From: Miscanthus floridulus
Lineage: Eukaryota; Streptophyta; Magnoliopsida; Poales; Poaceae
Reading direction: 5' to 3'
DNA: 64,000 nucleotides
Assembly (NCBI RefSeq): GCF_019320115.1
Contig: NC_089587.1
Location: forward strand, 83,387,603-83,451,602
Positions 24,701 through 35,581 of this stretch are shown here, piece after piece. Positions within the stretch are counted from its first letter, which is position 1; every line of letters starts with the position of its first letter. The notes below the pieces were generated by a model. It searched no databases, was not told the origin of the DNA, and saw nothing but the letters and a program-made list of their open reading frames with translations. The translations under genes were made by a program, and so were the position numbers.

Positions 24701-26385
24701 CATGGTACTATTCTTCATATTTATGCACTTGCATATTGCATCTCATCTAGGTACGCTAGATGAACCATGTGAAGGACGTGATGTTGGAGCCGAACCCAAA
24801 GACGGTGTATGGAGGATCTATCCCGAAGATGGAAGGACTAAGCAAGTGCTAGGACCGGAGATGTCACCATGACGGTGCAAGCTAACTGAACTGACTTGTG
24901 TCGGATCCTAGGCAAGCCCCGGAGCATTATAAGTCTCCTAATTTATAAAAGCAATTCTTTCTATATGTATGAGTTTATATATTGTTGCATTAAGTTGTAG
25001 GAGTTGATTGAAACCATTGATGCATTTATTACTATCCTTGCCTACCTTATTACCTTTTACCCTGTTAGGTCAGGATCGAATAACTGCTTAGCCTTGCTTA
25101 GATCGGTAGCGATCGGTGATATCCGGTCACCTACATTATAGGTGGTTACTGGAAGAATTTAGCTATGAAAAGAATGATATCCTGGAATTAACCATGTGTG
25201 ATGGATAATTGGAGACCGGATGGGAAAAGTTGGAGGCAACCAGACAGGGTTCTGGGGTGCTGTTAGTTTCTGTCTGTGTCAATTAAGGACCGACCGTTGC
25301 TCGTCCCTCTTGTCATGTTGAACGCATACCTTACATTTAGCTAGCCAAATAAAGTACCTTTCGACCGCGAAGCTGGGAGATTATTCGGGCCGAGTAGATT
25401 GCCCGCAGCGCACTGTGCCGGAGCAGGTGTGGTAGGACACAGGGGCGAGATGATAAGACCAAAGTGCAGTCGGTCGGCCCCTAGGTACATGTGGTTCCTG
25501 GCAAACTCGAGATTCCTGGATAGTTGACTCGGTGATCAATATCTCACTTTAGCGGGTGAGTGAGGTTTGTGTAAGGAATAAATCACCAGCTGGTTAGGAA
25601 TCGATTCAAATCACCATCGCTCCTGGATAGTGAGCACTTGACTCGAGTTATGGCATCGTAGTAATTATTATGGAACAATGATGGTTATCTAGATGGTATG
25701 GGATATGCTAAATCTAAATTGGTAACTAGATGTTATTAGTTAATCAAGTGATTGCTATAGTACAGGTGCTTACCTAGATGGATAGGTCATAATAAAGATG
25801 ATGCAAAGTACTTAAAATGGTTTCTTCATGATAGCTTATGCTTTTCGCAAACAAGTCAGCTAGCCCACTAAAGAAAGCCATGCATAATCCTTGGTGTCGC
25901 TTTATTTTGGTTTAAGACGGGTAAGTCTGGCTGAGTACATTCGAGTACTCAGGGTTTATCCCACCTTGTTGCAGGTGATGTTCTTGACCTGTTGATGATG
26001 GTGGCTAACCACCGGTGGGCTCGGTGATTCTATACTTACTTCTCATCTATATGCTTTTGTCGGATGATGTAACTATGCTAGCCATATATTTGGAACTTAT
26101 ATTAATGTAATCATTTGAAAGCTATGTTGTTTTCACTAATTAGTTTTGAAACCCAAACTTGTACTATTATTTGTTAACCCCTTTGTAATATTATTTCCGC
26201 TGCAACTCGATGTATGTGATGTGTATTTGCTTAATCATGCGATCTTGGTTGTGATGTTGATTTACCGAGGTCTTTCGGGACACTCGGTGGACTACCGGGT
26301 TTATATGAGTGAAAGTATGGGTGTGTCAACGTGTTAGCGGGGACAACCCTACTTGATCTTGTATAAATTGGGCGGTTCTGTCACA
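21784..26385 (+). mobile_element. 4.6-kb solo LTR of a gypsy element
   Basis: Starts TGTAACACCCCAGGTGTT and ends GGCGGTTCTGTCACA, flanked by the 5-bp duplication TTTCT (21779-21783 and 26386-26390). No gag or pol, primer site or internal second LTR is present, so it is a single LTR left after LTR-LTR recombination. A GC-rich block (22780-23400) yields long but unrecognisable frames on both strands, which I treat as LTR sequence. Its tail is related to 15855-18213 and 38067-38344. Confidence 0.85.
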
Positions 26386-26390
26386 TTTCT

Positions 26391-27200
26391 CAAGGGAATT
26401 TAATCTATATAAAGCATGGAGGAAGCATATAAATATCAAAAATGAAATCAACATGATGATATCGGTTTAGAAATACCACATGTGGAAACCAATTTAATTT
26501 CTACCACTTGCAATAGGTGATGGATATTTGAAGTATGATGCTTAACTCCGGGGACTCTATTTTCCTTGCAATGAGACTACTACACACATGATAAGCTTGA
26601 AAAGGTGTTAGTCTTAAAGCATCGAACCTATAGAGTAACCTCTCCCTAAATTTGTGCACACAAGTATGGAATACTTGTAGGAAACATGCACAATAATTTT
26701 AGAATAAAAATACCACTTGAAAGATGACATCACATGAATATGAGAATCATTTTCGAAGGCGATATTCAAGAGAAATTATCTATAATTTGGACTTTGGCAC
26801 ATATTAGATGAACAATTGTAAGATAAGCTATGTGTCGTGCTTCTAAATAATTTTAAACCATGTAGGTTTGCTCTAAGGGTTAAGAATGAAACCGAGCAAG
26901 CCTACCATAAGATATACCTAGTGTATGCACGACAACAGATATGAGCATGCAAATGCAAACATAGGCATGAAAAGTAACTAGATGTTTAAAGATACCAATT
27001 TATAAGAAATACCACTTGTAGGAAATGCAAATTGATACTACTTGAAGGAAATTGAATCTAGTTACCTAACATGGAAAGGGGAATGTGGGTCCATAGTATT
27101 CACTAACCCACTTGGCAATGATTTTGTCCATCATGATGCACCCCATGAAATGCATCCATACTTTGCTAAGTCTCCAAATTCCCCGACGTTCATTGGACTT
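26391..27200 (-). other. Non-coding 3' part of copy B where pol would be expected
   Basis: AT-rich, without frames or copia pol motifs on either strand. In a full element this would lie between gag and the 3' polypurine region. Confidence 0.7.
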
Positions 27201-27201
27201 C

Positions 27202-29332
27202 TCACTTCCCTTTCGGGATCCAAACCTTCTTGGTGCTCTTCATATTGGAAATAATCTCCTTTGGCACCCAAAAGTGTTTGATCCCATTATTAGCTTGCTT
27301 GTTCACCTTGATGTCCACCACCTTGTCATTTTTCTTCTTCTTCAAGAGATAAGGTGTGGAGGCCTTTTTGTCCACCTTGTTGGTGTAGGTGTTGGAGAGC
27401 TTGCTTGTTTGTTCTTTCTCTTTCTTCTTTGCTCCTCCCCCATTCTTCACCTTGCACTCATAGGACTTGTGACCTTCCTTGTGGTACACATAGCAAACTA
27501 CGGTTTGTCCTTCATCAAGCTTCTTCACTTCCTTGATGGTGTTATCTTGATGAAGTTAGGCTTGCTTCGCCTTGCCTTTCACTTGAGTCAAGTCCTTAGT
27601 TAGATGAGCTACTTCTTGCTTGAGTTGCTCATTCTCCTTTGCAACCTCTTGTGTGCATATATCTACAACAACTTTCTCAACACTAACTTGGTTGCACAAA
27701 GATGAGTCTAAACATAAATCATTACAAGAAGTAGAGGCATCCTTTTTAGACATGTTAAAGATAGAACTTTTCTTTTTAGATGCCTTGGTGGGGGTTATAC
27801 TAATGGCTTCAAGGTTAGCAACTTTATTAGTTAGCTCTTCACAATGTTTGCACATAATTTCCATTTTAGCAAGCAAACTTTTATAAGCATCTTGTGAGCT
27901 AGCTAACTTTTCTTTTAATTTTTCATTTTTCTTTACAAGTTGCTCATCATTGATTGTGCATGCACTTGTTGTTGCACTAGCCTCAAGTTGCTCAATTTTA
28001 GTAGATAGATCAATATTGAGATTAGCAAATGTTTCATATTGTTCAAGCAAAGTTTTATTGCTTCTTGTGAACTATCTAGCTTTTCTTTTAATTTTTCGAG
28101 CTTCTTTTGTTGACTAGTGCAAACTTTAACATAATTAAGATTTTATTGCACAATTTCATCATAAGAAGGCATTTCATCATCATTATCACTCTCACTAGAG
28201 GATGATCTTTTGTTACCTCGTGCCATAAGACACACACGAGAAGAGCTTGATGATGAGGGCTTGCGGCCTCGCCTCTTATGATGGTGTTCTTCTTCACTTG
28301 AAGAATCATCCCATAACCTTATTGATGTGAGGGCTTGGTTCTTGCACGCCTTCTTCTTTATCTTGGGTGTGGGATTGTTTGGACAAACTTCCATAAAGTG
28401 CTCCAACTCACCGCATCCATAGCATCCTCTCTTTCTTTGCTCATTTCTTTGATTGGTGAAAATGAGATCTTGAATTTGGATGGAAACACCCTTGACATTG
28501 AGCCTTTGGATCATCTTCTCCACCTTGTTGATTAGTTTGATTGATTCTTCATCAACGTCGGAGGTGGAGGAGGAAGATTGATCATCTTCACTTGAATCAT
28601 CATCATCATCTTCGTCGTCTTCTTCATCTTCACTTGAGGACCTTGAGCTTGTCTCAACTTGCTTGCCCTTCATCTTCTTTTCCTCGCTATATGTGAGAGC
28701 TTTGCCTTTGCTTGATGAAGAGGCTTCTTCTTGACCCATCTTACGTGACATTTCAAATGCCACTATCTTGCCAATGACTATGCCCGGGGTCATGGTGCTC
28801 AAGTTCTTCATGTTGTGAAGGATGGTGATGATGCTTGCATATTTCTTTTATGGTAGCACGGAGATGATCTTCCTCACAATGTTCGCATCATCTAGCTTTG
28901 TTAATCCTATTGAATGGAGCTCCTTGATAATTAGATTTAAACGAGAATACATATCACAAACAAGCTCATTATCATTCATTGTAAAGGAATCATAATTTTG
29001 CTTAGCTAGATAATGTTTTTGCTCACGGACATTACTTGTGCCATCATGGAGTTCTTGAAGTTTTAACCAAATTTCATGTGCCGTATTTAAAGTGAACACT
29101 TGGTTAAACACATCCATGCTAAAAGATTCAAATAAGTAATTCTTAGCTCTAGCATTGAAATGTATTTTCTTTTCTTCACTCTTTGTAGGTTTATCAGGAT
29201 TCTTAATGAGTTTCATCCCGTCACGAGTGACTCTCCAAACACCCAAATCAATCGTCTCAAGGTGACAAGCCATCTAGCTTTATAGTAGGAGAAGTTAGTG
29301 CCGTCAAAGTGCGGAGGCCTAGAGGTATCCAT
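27202..29332 (-). pseudogene. gag: gag of copy B
   Basis: The likely start is at 29332-29330. A single-base loss near 29272 shifts the frame relative to copy A; the UBN2 capsid-type domain then reads 28848-29273 and ends at an in-frame TAA. The same frame continues 28143-28847 with a Ser/Asp/Glu-rich stretch and a CCHC knuckle (CYGCGELEHFMEVC, about 28390-28435), and stops after EIVQ. After a frameshift come a coiled-coil segment (27556-28050) and, in 27202-27528, a second knuckle-like motif, CYVYHKEGHKSYEC, whose second Cys is Tyr. It ends KVWIPKGK, similar to the gag end of the first element. Capsid/RNA-binding protein of the family; not expressible whole. Confidence 0.85.
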
Positions 29333-29397
29333 CCCAACCACTCTAAATAGCGTCGGCTCAACGGCGGTTAAGCCAAAGGTCCAAATTGAGCCAACCT

Positions 29398-29410
29398 GGC
29401 TCTAATACCA
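29398..29410 (-). other. Primer binding site of copy B
   Basis: The minus strand reads TGGTATTAGAGCC, one change from the initiator tRNA-Met match, two bases from the LTR. Confidence 0.88.
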
Positions 29411-29412
29411 CT

Positions 29413-30530
29413 TGTAAGGGACCATGACGCCTAAGAGGGGGAAGTGAATTAGGCAACTTAAAATTCTAACTCTAAACTATGGCCTCTTTTTCTACCCTTA
29501 ACAAAGTGGGTCTCCGACGTACCTTTCGGCAAGCCCCTCCCGGATGCTCCCCACCGTCTTCACTATCAAGCTTCCAACCGAAACGCCGCGGGCCTTGTTC
29601 CCTCCGGAACACGGTGGCGGCCACACCATAAACGCGGTTGGTGTGATCTCGTAAGACTACAAGCCCCTCCGATGTACAACAATAGTGCACGCAAGCACCG
29701 AGTGGTAAGAGGTATGCAAACCTCACTAAACACTAGGCCTAAACCTAGAGCAAGTGCATAAGCGGTGGTCTAATCAACGTAAGCACTTCGCAAAGCACCT
29801 ACGCTAATCACCTAATGAATCACTAAGCACTATGCAAGAAGAGATCACTAAAATGGTGTATCAACACCCTTGATATGTTTCCACAGCTCCACTATTTTCA
29901 TTTGGCCTGTTGGGGGTTGTATTTATAAGCCCTACTGAGATAGTAGCTGTTGGGGATGAAATCCTGCTTTTCTGCTACTGACCGGACGCGTCCGGTCGTC
30001 CCGACCGTTAGAGCCGCGATCAACTAATCGGACACTGCCAGCGTCCGGTCACATGCCACCGTACGCGTCCGGTCACAATTTTGCCACTCTGGAACTTTTC
30101 TGTACTCGAAAGGACGCTGCAGTTCTACGTCCGGTCGATTTGCCGCTAGCGTCCGATCCAGCGTCCGGTCGCTGCTGCTGACGCCTGCTGTTGCCGAGCC
30201 TCTTGATCGGAGCGTCCGGTCACTTTCCTCTAGTGTCCGGTCCAGCGTCCGATCACCTCTGTGACCTCGTTTCTTCGCGATCTTACGTATGGCTTGGTTC
30301 CTATCTTCGTGCTTGGACTTTGCTTGATATCTTTGTTCTTCTCTTGTGCTCCTAGGGTCTTGCTTATGGTGTTGATTATTGGATCATCACGTCACATTCG
30401 TCCAAGTCACGTCTTGCAGCCTATTGAACTACAAAACAATCACTTGCAAATTCATTAGTCCAACTTGGTTGTGTTGGTCATCAAACACCAAAATCCAAAG
30501 TAAATGGACCTAGGGTCCATTTTCCTTACA
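29413..30530 (-). repeat. LTR (5' LTR of copy B), with internal deletion
   Basis: 1118 bp. It matches 19798-21220 except for a loss of about 305 bp right after 'cccttaacaaa' (corresponding to about 19890-20180). Palindromic CGTCCGG motifs lie at 29980-30255. It ends TTCCTTACA. Confidence 0.88.
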
Positions 30531-31039
30531 GTTAGTACACCACATAGATTGCTAGGTGCTGACATGGTAATATGAACCCACGTTACACTATTAGACAAGT
30601 TTAGTCACCAACATAGGTTTTTATAATTTATAGACCTGTCGATGCATGCTTGGATCGTCTCTATCGTAGCTCGCTTTGCTGGGAGCTCCAAAACATGCAA
30701 ACCTAATCGGCGCACTGAGATTCGCACGGGATTTGATCGAAGTGTTGGGTCTGTTACTACCGTGACAATTTCATGAACCACTTTTGTATTTTACTCTAGT
30801 TATAGATATAATTTCTTATATGTCTCTCAAAAATGTGAGTCCTATATAAGAAAAGATTTCTGTACTAGTGGTGCACGTTGGTAACTTCATTGAGACTTTG
30901 TCGAGCGCTTGTAATCTGTGTTTCAGGAAAAAGAAAAATTTGTAGAATGGCACGGTGGCAGTGTATGTATACGTACTCACTTTGTAATTTTGTATACACA
31001 CACATGCTTTTTATTTTTTTAGGGAGGGCGGAATCAGCT
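30531..31039. other. Intergenic, nothing recognised
   Basis: No coding frame, repeat end or RNA gene seen. Confidence 0.4.
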
Positions 31040-31690
31040 ACATGTAACATTACATGACACGTGCGGTATCCTGTCCGTCTGTGCAGCCCATCGATCCACT
31101 TGTAGCCCATCTGAGGCCTGTTTTGATCCATGCAACAGATGAGTCCGGTAAGGAACACGCGCTCACAACTTAGGAATTTCCACAAGTCACACAAGTAAAG
31201 AAAAAAAAAAATTGTACCGGAAGAAGTATTTAGCAACAGTAAACTAAGCATAAAAAGGGACGCGTAACTCTCTTCTGGCCAGGCCTGGTAGCGCAGGCTT
31301 GTAACCCCAGCTCTGGGGGGCAGGAGTTGACAGGTTTGGGCCGTACCGATTTCTTGATGATGAGCTCTATTTTCACACGTCTAGACACTAGACGGTAAGT
31401 TTGAGGGCTTGGATTAATAAGCCCCTGTTGGGCAGACCTGTGTTGGCATACGCTGTATGATGTCAACCGAAAGTTGAGGCAAGAAATTGCCCTAACGAGC
31501 CCCGTAACAGTAAATACAAGAGCTCTCTCGGAAGTTGACGATGACCCCTTCCTGCCAATTCCTTTTTGTATAAGATTTTTATTAGTATTTTGTTATACAT
31601 TGATTTTTTTTCTCTTTCCAACATTGTATTTGTATTTTGTTATACATTCATTTTTTTTCTCTTTCCAACATTGTATTTGTTAGGAAAGGA
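31040..31690. repeat. Duplicated segment, copy 2 (copy 1 at 12535-13190)
   Basis: Collinear with copy 1 over about 0.65 kb. Its T-rich end contains a clean 47-bp tandem duplication (31586-31632 and 31633-31679, one mismatch) absent from copy 1. Confidence 0.7.
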
Positions 31691-31981
31691 TCATATGCCC
31701 GTGCATTAATGCGCATTACAAAAATTGAAATTTGCGCTTGGCTCGGGCTGCCGAGAAAATGTTTATGACCCCGTTGGTTTCGTTGAAAAGTCAGGCTGAA
31801 AAGTACGGTTGAAAAGCACTGAACTATGTCCGAAGTGTATATTATGTAATGACTATAATATCACGTTATGTCAATTGTTAAGGGTAACGCAGCCCCGACA
31901 AAGCGCCAGCAGCCAAGCAGTCTGCTGTGTTTTCTTGATTGTGTTGGAACTTGAAAGTGACAGTGTCCTGCATATAAGCTA
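31691..31981. other. Intergenic with a MITE-like fragment
   Basis: 'cgttgaaaagtcaggctgaa' at about 31780 is typical of one end of a grass hAT-like MITE. No opposite end found. Confidence 0.4.
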
Positions 31982-32548
31982 CTACCTCCGTTCTATTTTA
32001 TTTGGCGCACACGCATATTAAGATTCAAATTTTAAAAACTACCAATAATTAGGCTAATTATTTTTAACTATTTTAATACAAACTTTATATGATTAGATTT
32101 ATAAGGAATTATACTATCCAATGATTATAAGTTTATAAGCATAAATAATACTCCCTCTGTCCATGAAAGAATAAATTCCTAGCAACTTTAGGACAGATTA
32201 GCAAAGAAGATAAAAGGTCATATTGCCCCACATTAAACTGATGAACCTTAATAGCTCTCCAGTTACCGAGAAGCCTAATTAAGTAGTGTCGTTCGGAGTA
32301 TCCAATAATAGCGCAGGAGAGAGGGGTTGTGTTAAATGCAACCCAGACTATGAGAGAGATTAATGTGGATCGGTGGACCGTTCACCTCCAGAAATCGATT
32401 GTTTTGGAGACAAATTTTTGGGCTAGAAGTTGATTCTTCTAGGGACAGAGGTAGTATAAATGTATAATATAAAACAAATTAATGATCAAAGTGTGATCAG
32501 GAGACCGTGTCATTCTAACTTGTGCCAGATAAAATGGAACGGAGGGAG
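31982..32548. mobile_element. Stowaway-type MITE (outer)
   Basis: The terminal inverted repeat CTACCTCCGTTCTATTTTAT matches the complement of the right end (aaaatggaacggagggag). TA target duplication at 31980-31981 and 32549-32550. It is interrupted by a second Stowaway. Confidence 0.85.
32151..32454. mobile_element. Stowaway-type MITE (inner, nested)
   Basis: 304 bp, ends CTCCCTCTGTCC... and ...gggacagaggtag, TA duplication at 32149-32150 and 32455-32456. It lies inside the outer MITE, so it inserted later. Confidence 0.85.
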
Positions 32549-32810
32549 TATTTGATAATATTAAAACCTGAAGTAATGTTGATTGTTATTAACAAAACTT
32601 GTGTACTAAATCATCTATTAACATATGCAAATAAATAAAAGACAACGAATAACAAGTTAAAATGACAAACAAAATTTTGAAGCATAAACATTTGTGACAT
32701 ATTAAAACACTATATTAAACTAATGTGATATATAACCGAGAGATATTACTTTATTTATGGGCCGTCAATATCCCTTTCTACCCCTTGTTCACGCCGTTCT
32801 CAATAGCTGG
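32549..32810. other. AT-rich spacer
   Basis: No gene or repeat end seen up to the Tat LTR. Confidence 0.4.
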
Positions 32811-33700
32811 TGTCGGGTTCATAAACCCGGGGTCCCTCAGAAACTGGCTCCCACACCCGAGTTCAACCTAGGAAAACAACATGTAGTTCATGGGCCGACC
32901 CAAGAACCTAAAACACAATGGGCCGGAAGGGCAGTCCGGTCACCGACCGGAAGGTCTACCCAAAAGAACAAGAGCCCGCCCGTCAACTTCTTCGGCCTAC
33001 CTCTCCGACCGGAGCACTCGCTTCAGGCACCAGCCGCCTCTAAGCGGTCCCTCCAATCGGAAGGCCTAGCCCAAAACGTGGCTTCCTACTCCGACCCCGC
33101 GACTCCGACCCCGCGACCGGAGCTCGTGGGAACCCTGCTCATCGTTCTTCTCCGGCCGATGCACTCAGAGCCGATTGGAGCCATCCGACCGGGGGCACCC
33201 CACTCGAAAGGAACCAGAAGACATGCGGAGAAAGGCAAGGAGTCAAAACTACTATACCAGGGACCATACCCTGCACGAAACAGCGCTCTGCAGCCACCCT
33301 GATACAAAGTATTGTAGGGGCCGCTAAAACTCCCATACGGTAAGCCCCCCGCGTGTCTCTGGACATCGATCACAGTATGGGCTCTAGGATTTGTCGTACC
33401 AGGTGAACATAGCGCGGCTCCTCACATCGGGATATGGGTTCCACCCATCTTCTAGCCATCCTAGGCCTTCCGCTTTGGGAGCCTGGACTTCGTCGCCGAC
33501 CGGCTCGGCATACTCCACCTCCGCGAGGAGGCTCGCGACCCAGCACCCATTGGAGGGACATCCTCCATCGACTCCGGGACGCCCGACTTTGACAACGCGA
33601 CATCTATGCTTCATTCCAAGCAAACTCTCTGCTCAAACCCCGTTGTGAGTAATATACATGCTGTTATTTACTTACTACGCTCTATCTTCCGCTAAATACC
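32811..33700 (+). repeat. LTR of the Tat-type element
   Basis: TG start with the inverted motif CGGGTTCATAAACCCG. The right limit is approximate, set by the primer-like text ggttaccgttgcccccg. The long frame 32757-33302 lies in this LTR and is not a gene. Confidence 0.6.
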
Positions 33701-33713
33701 CGGTGGGTTACCG

Positions 33714-34860
33714 TTGCCCCCGTCGCAGCCACCATACGGCCGGTTCCCCTATGGCCTCGCATCTTCCGCGGACGCATACGCCCGGGGACTCCAAAAGGTG
33801 CTAGCGCCACACCCTCTCACGTCTGAGTTCATGGGGATGGCGAGCTATGCTCCCACCTGTTTCCTCGACATCATGGATGTCGACATCGGGAGTGACGGCT
33901 CCAGCATCGGTGATGTGGTGCCTAGCCACCGTTGGTCCCGGGAGTACGCTGTGGCGGACGCCCTAGAACAGCCGCTAGGGGTAACAGAGTCCTTCCAGAC
34001 ATGAGCACGAGGAGGATCTACGACGATAGTGGCCGCATTAACCACCAACTACACCAGCGCGTTCGGCGCACCACACTACGCCCCGTGCGCATAGACCAGC
34101 GAATGGCACTCGGGGTCGCTCCTATCAGCCCCAGCGCAATGCCTCGGTTTGGGGGACCAACCCCCCATAGTTCACTCGGGCCAGTCAGAACATTGCTGCC
34201 GCGACAATGCTCCTACGCAGCCTGCCCGAGCCGAATGACCCTCGCAAACAGGTGATCCACCGGAACCTCCTGGCATTGGTGGAGACCACCGCCGTTCAAC
34301 AAGCGGAGTGCTTCGTATCGCGACACCGACTCATGACCTTGCTCCCCATCCCGAGAACAGGGACACAGCAGATGGGGCACTACACCCCATCACCGCCACA
34401 ACCATCGAGTGCGGCATAGGAAGCCACAACCACACCTCTTCTTGACTTGATGACCGCCCCATGCCGACCGCCTATCTATGCGTGGCTCGGGCCGAACCGA
34501 GACGCGTGCAGCGTCGACCAGAGTCCTAGCCCTGACCGCCTGGGACCACGGACCTTTGTCCAACCACTCCAGCAAGCACCGTTCCTACCACGCTTCAATG
34601 GAGGCCGTGACAAAGGTAAGGCCAAGCGCCAGGATCAAGACGAGGGCCCCTCCACGCAGAGGGGAAAAAGAACAGAAAGGATCGTCACCAACCGGCTAAC
34701 TTTGCATCAGTCGTCGCGACCGATCATGCAGGCACACAGCCCCAGCAAGACCCTCTGGGCCACTTCCACGATCTCATGGAGAGCCCGTGCACCAACCACA
34801 ACTACCCCATCAAGCACCTCTACAAGGACTGCCAGCTCCTCAAGCGCCTGCTGAGTTAGG
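33714..34860 (+). pseudogene. gag: Tat-type gag remnant
   Basis: Frames in all three phases carry successive pieces. 33714-34004 is the N-terminal part, 34207-34419 includes LLALVETTAVQQAECF, and 34447-34854 is a basic Lys/Arg-rich part. Near 34770-34855 another frame reads DLMESPCTNHNYPIKHLYKD followed by C, like the Cys/His region that ends Tat-type gag. Frameshifts and stops separate the parts. No known gag is intact here. Confidence 0.6.
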
Positions 34861-35581
34861 CTAGCGGCCAAGGGAAGAAGAGGGCGAAGAAGCAGCAACC
34901 AAGGGTAGGGGCGCAGCGGGCAAGGATCCCGACGACTGAAGTGATCCGACCGAAAGCCTGCCGACTAAAGGACAATGATGACGATGCCCTCTCCGAGGAC
35001 CTTGGAACAACTATGCCGTTTCTTCTTTTCCTAAGTTTTAGTCTTACCTTTTACTTAGCGAGCGCTCCTATAAGAGCACCCTGACCCGAACACTTTTCAG
35101 CTGGGGGCGCTCGAGGGCTCCACTAGGGGGCTCTACTATCCCTCTGTTTTTGTTTTTACCTTAAGTACTCTTTTACTTTTGTATGGAGAAACTCCTTCCT
35201 ACCTGAACAAAAGGGCAGTTCGTTCCTTTGATTTACCTTACGTAACTTTGCTTTAGAACATTTTGACTAATCGCACCCCACCTTTTCCTACGGCTATGAT
35301 CGGCAGAGCCTCGCAGGCCATGCCCCAGGCTCACAAAAGTTGTAGCCTATGGAACAAACGGGCAAGTACGAGAAAGAAAGAAATCTAAAACAAAATTATG
35401 CTAAGGGAGGACTAAGGAACGAAAGGGAACAAGCTTCCCCGAACGGAGCAACTCCATCACAAAAACAAAAACCAATTGTAGTCATTAAAACACACACGAA
35501 TGTTTTACACAGGGGTTCCCCCCCCCCCCCCCACAAACTTAAACATCTTACATTTACTAACTACTTATATTTAAAAAGGTA
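34861..35581. other. Non-coding spacer between gag remnant and antisense gene
   Basis: No pol motif on either strand. Contains a homopolymer C run at about 35518-35532, which is also a likely assembly weak point. Confidence 0.6.

Larger units (their letters stand above)
19798..30530 (-). mobile_element. Non-autonomous gag-only Sirevirus derivative (copy B), interrupted by a solo LTR
   Basis: Minus-strand order is LTR (29413-30530), primer site, gag, short non-coding 3' region, polypurine tract, LTR (19798-21220). Without the inserted gypsy LTR (21784-26385) the interior is only about 3.6 kb. No protease, integrase, reverse transcriptase or RNase H motif is present: gag ends near 27200 and is followed directly by non-coding DNA with 'ctccccctttg' tracts. 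Such an element would need pol proteins from a relative. The LTR at 19798-21220 has a primer site on its left as well as a polypurine tract on its right, so it is shared with the truncated copy A. No target duplication can be tested on the left. Confidence 0.85.

Noticed and set aside
32757..33302. 181-codon plus-strand frame
   Set aside because: It spans the start of the Tat-type LTR and has no recognisable domain.
33370..33648. Overlapping frames on both strands
   Set aside because: GC-rich LTR sequence; frames overlap on opposite strands without any known motif.
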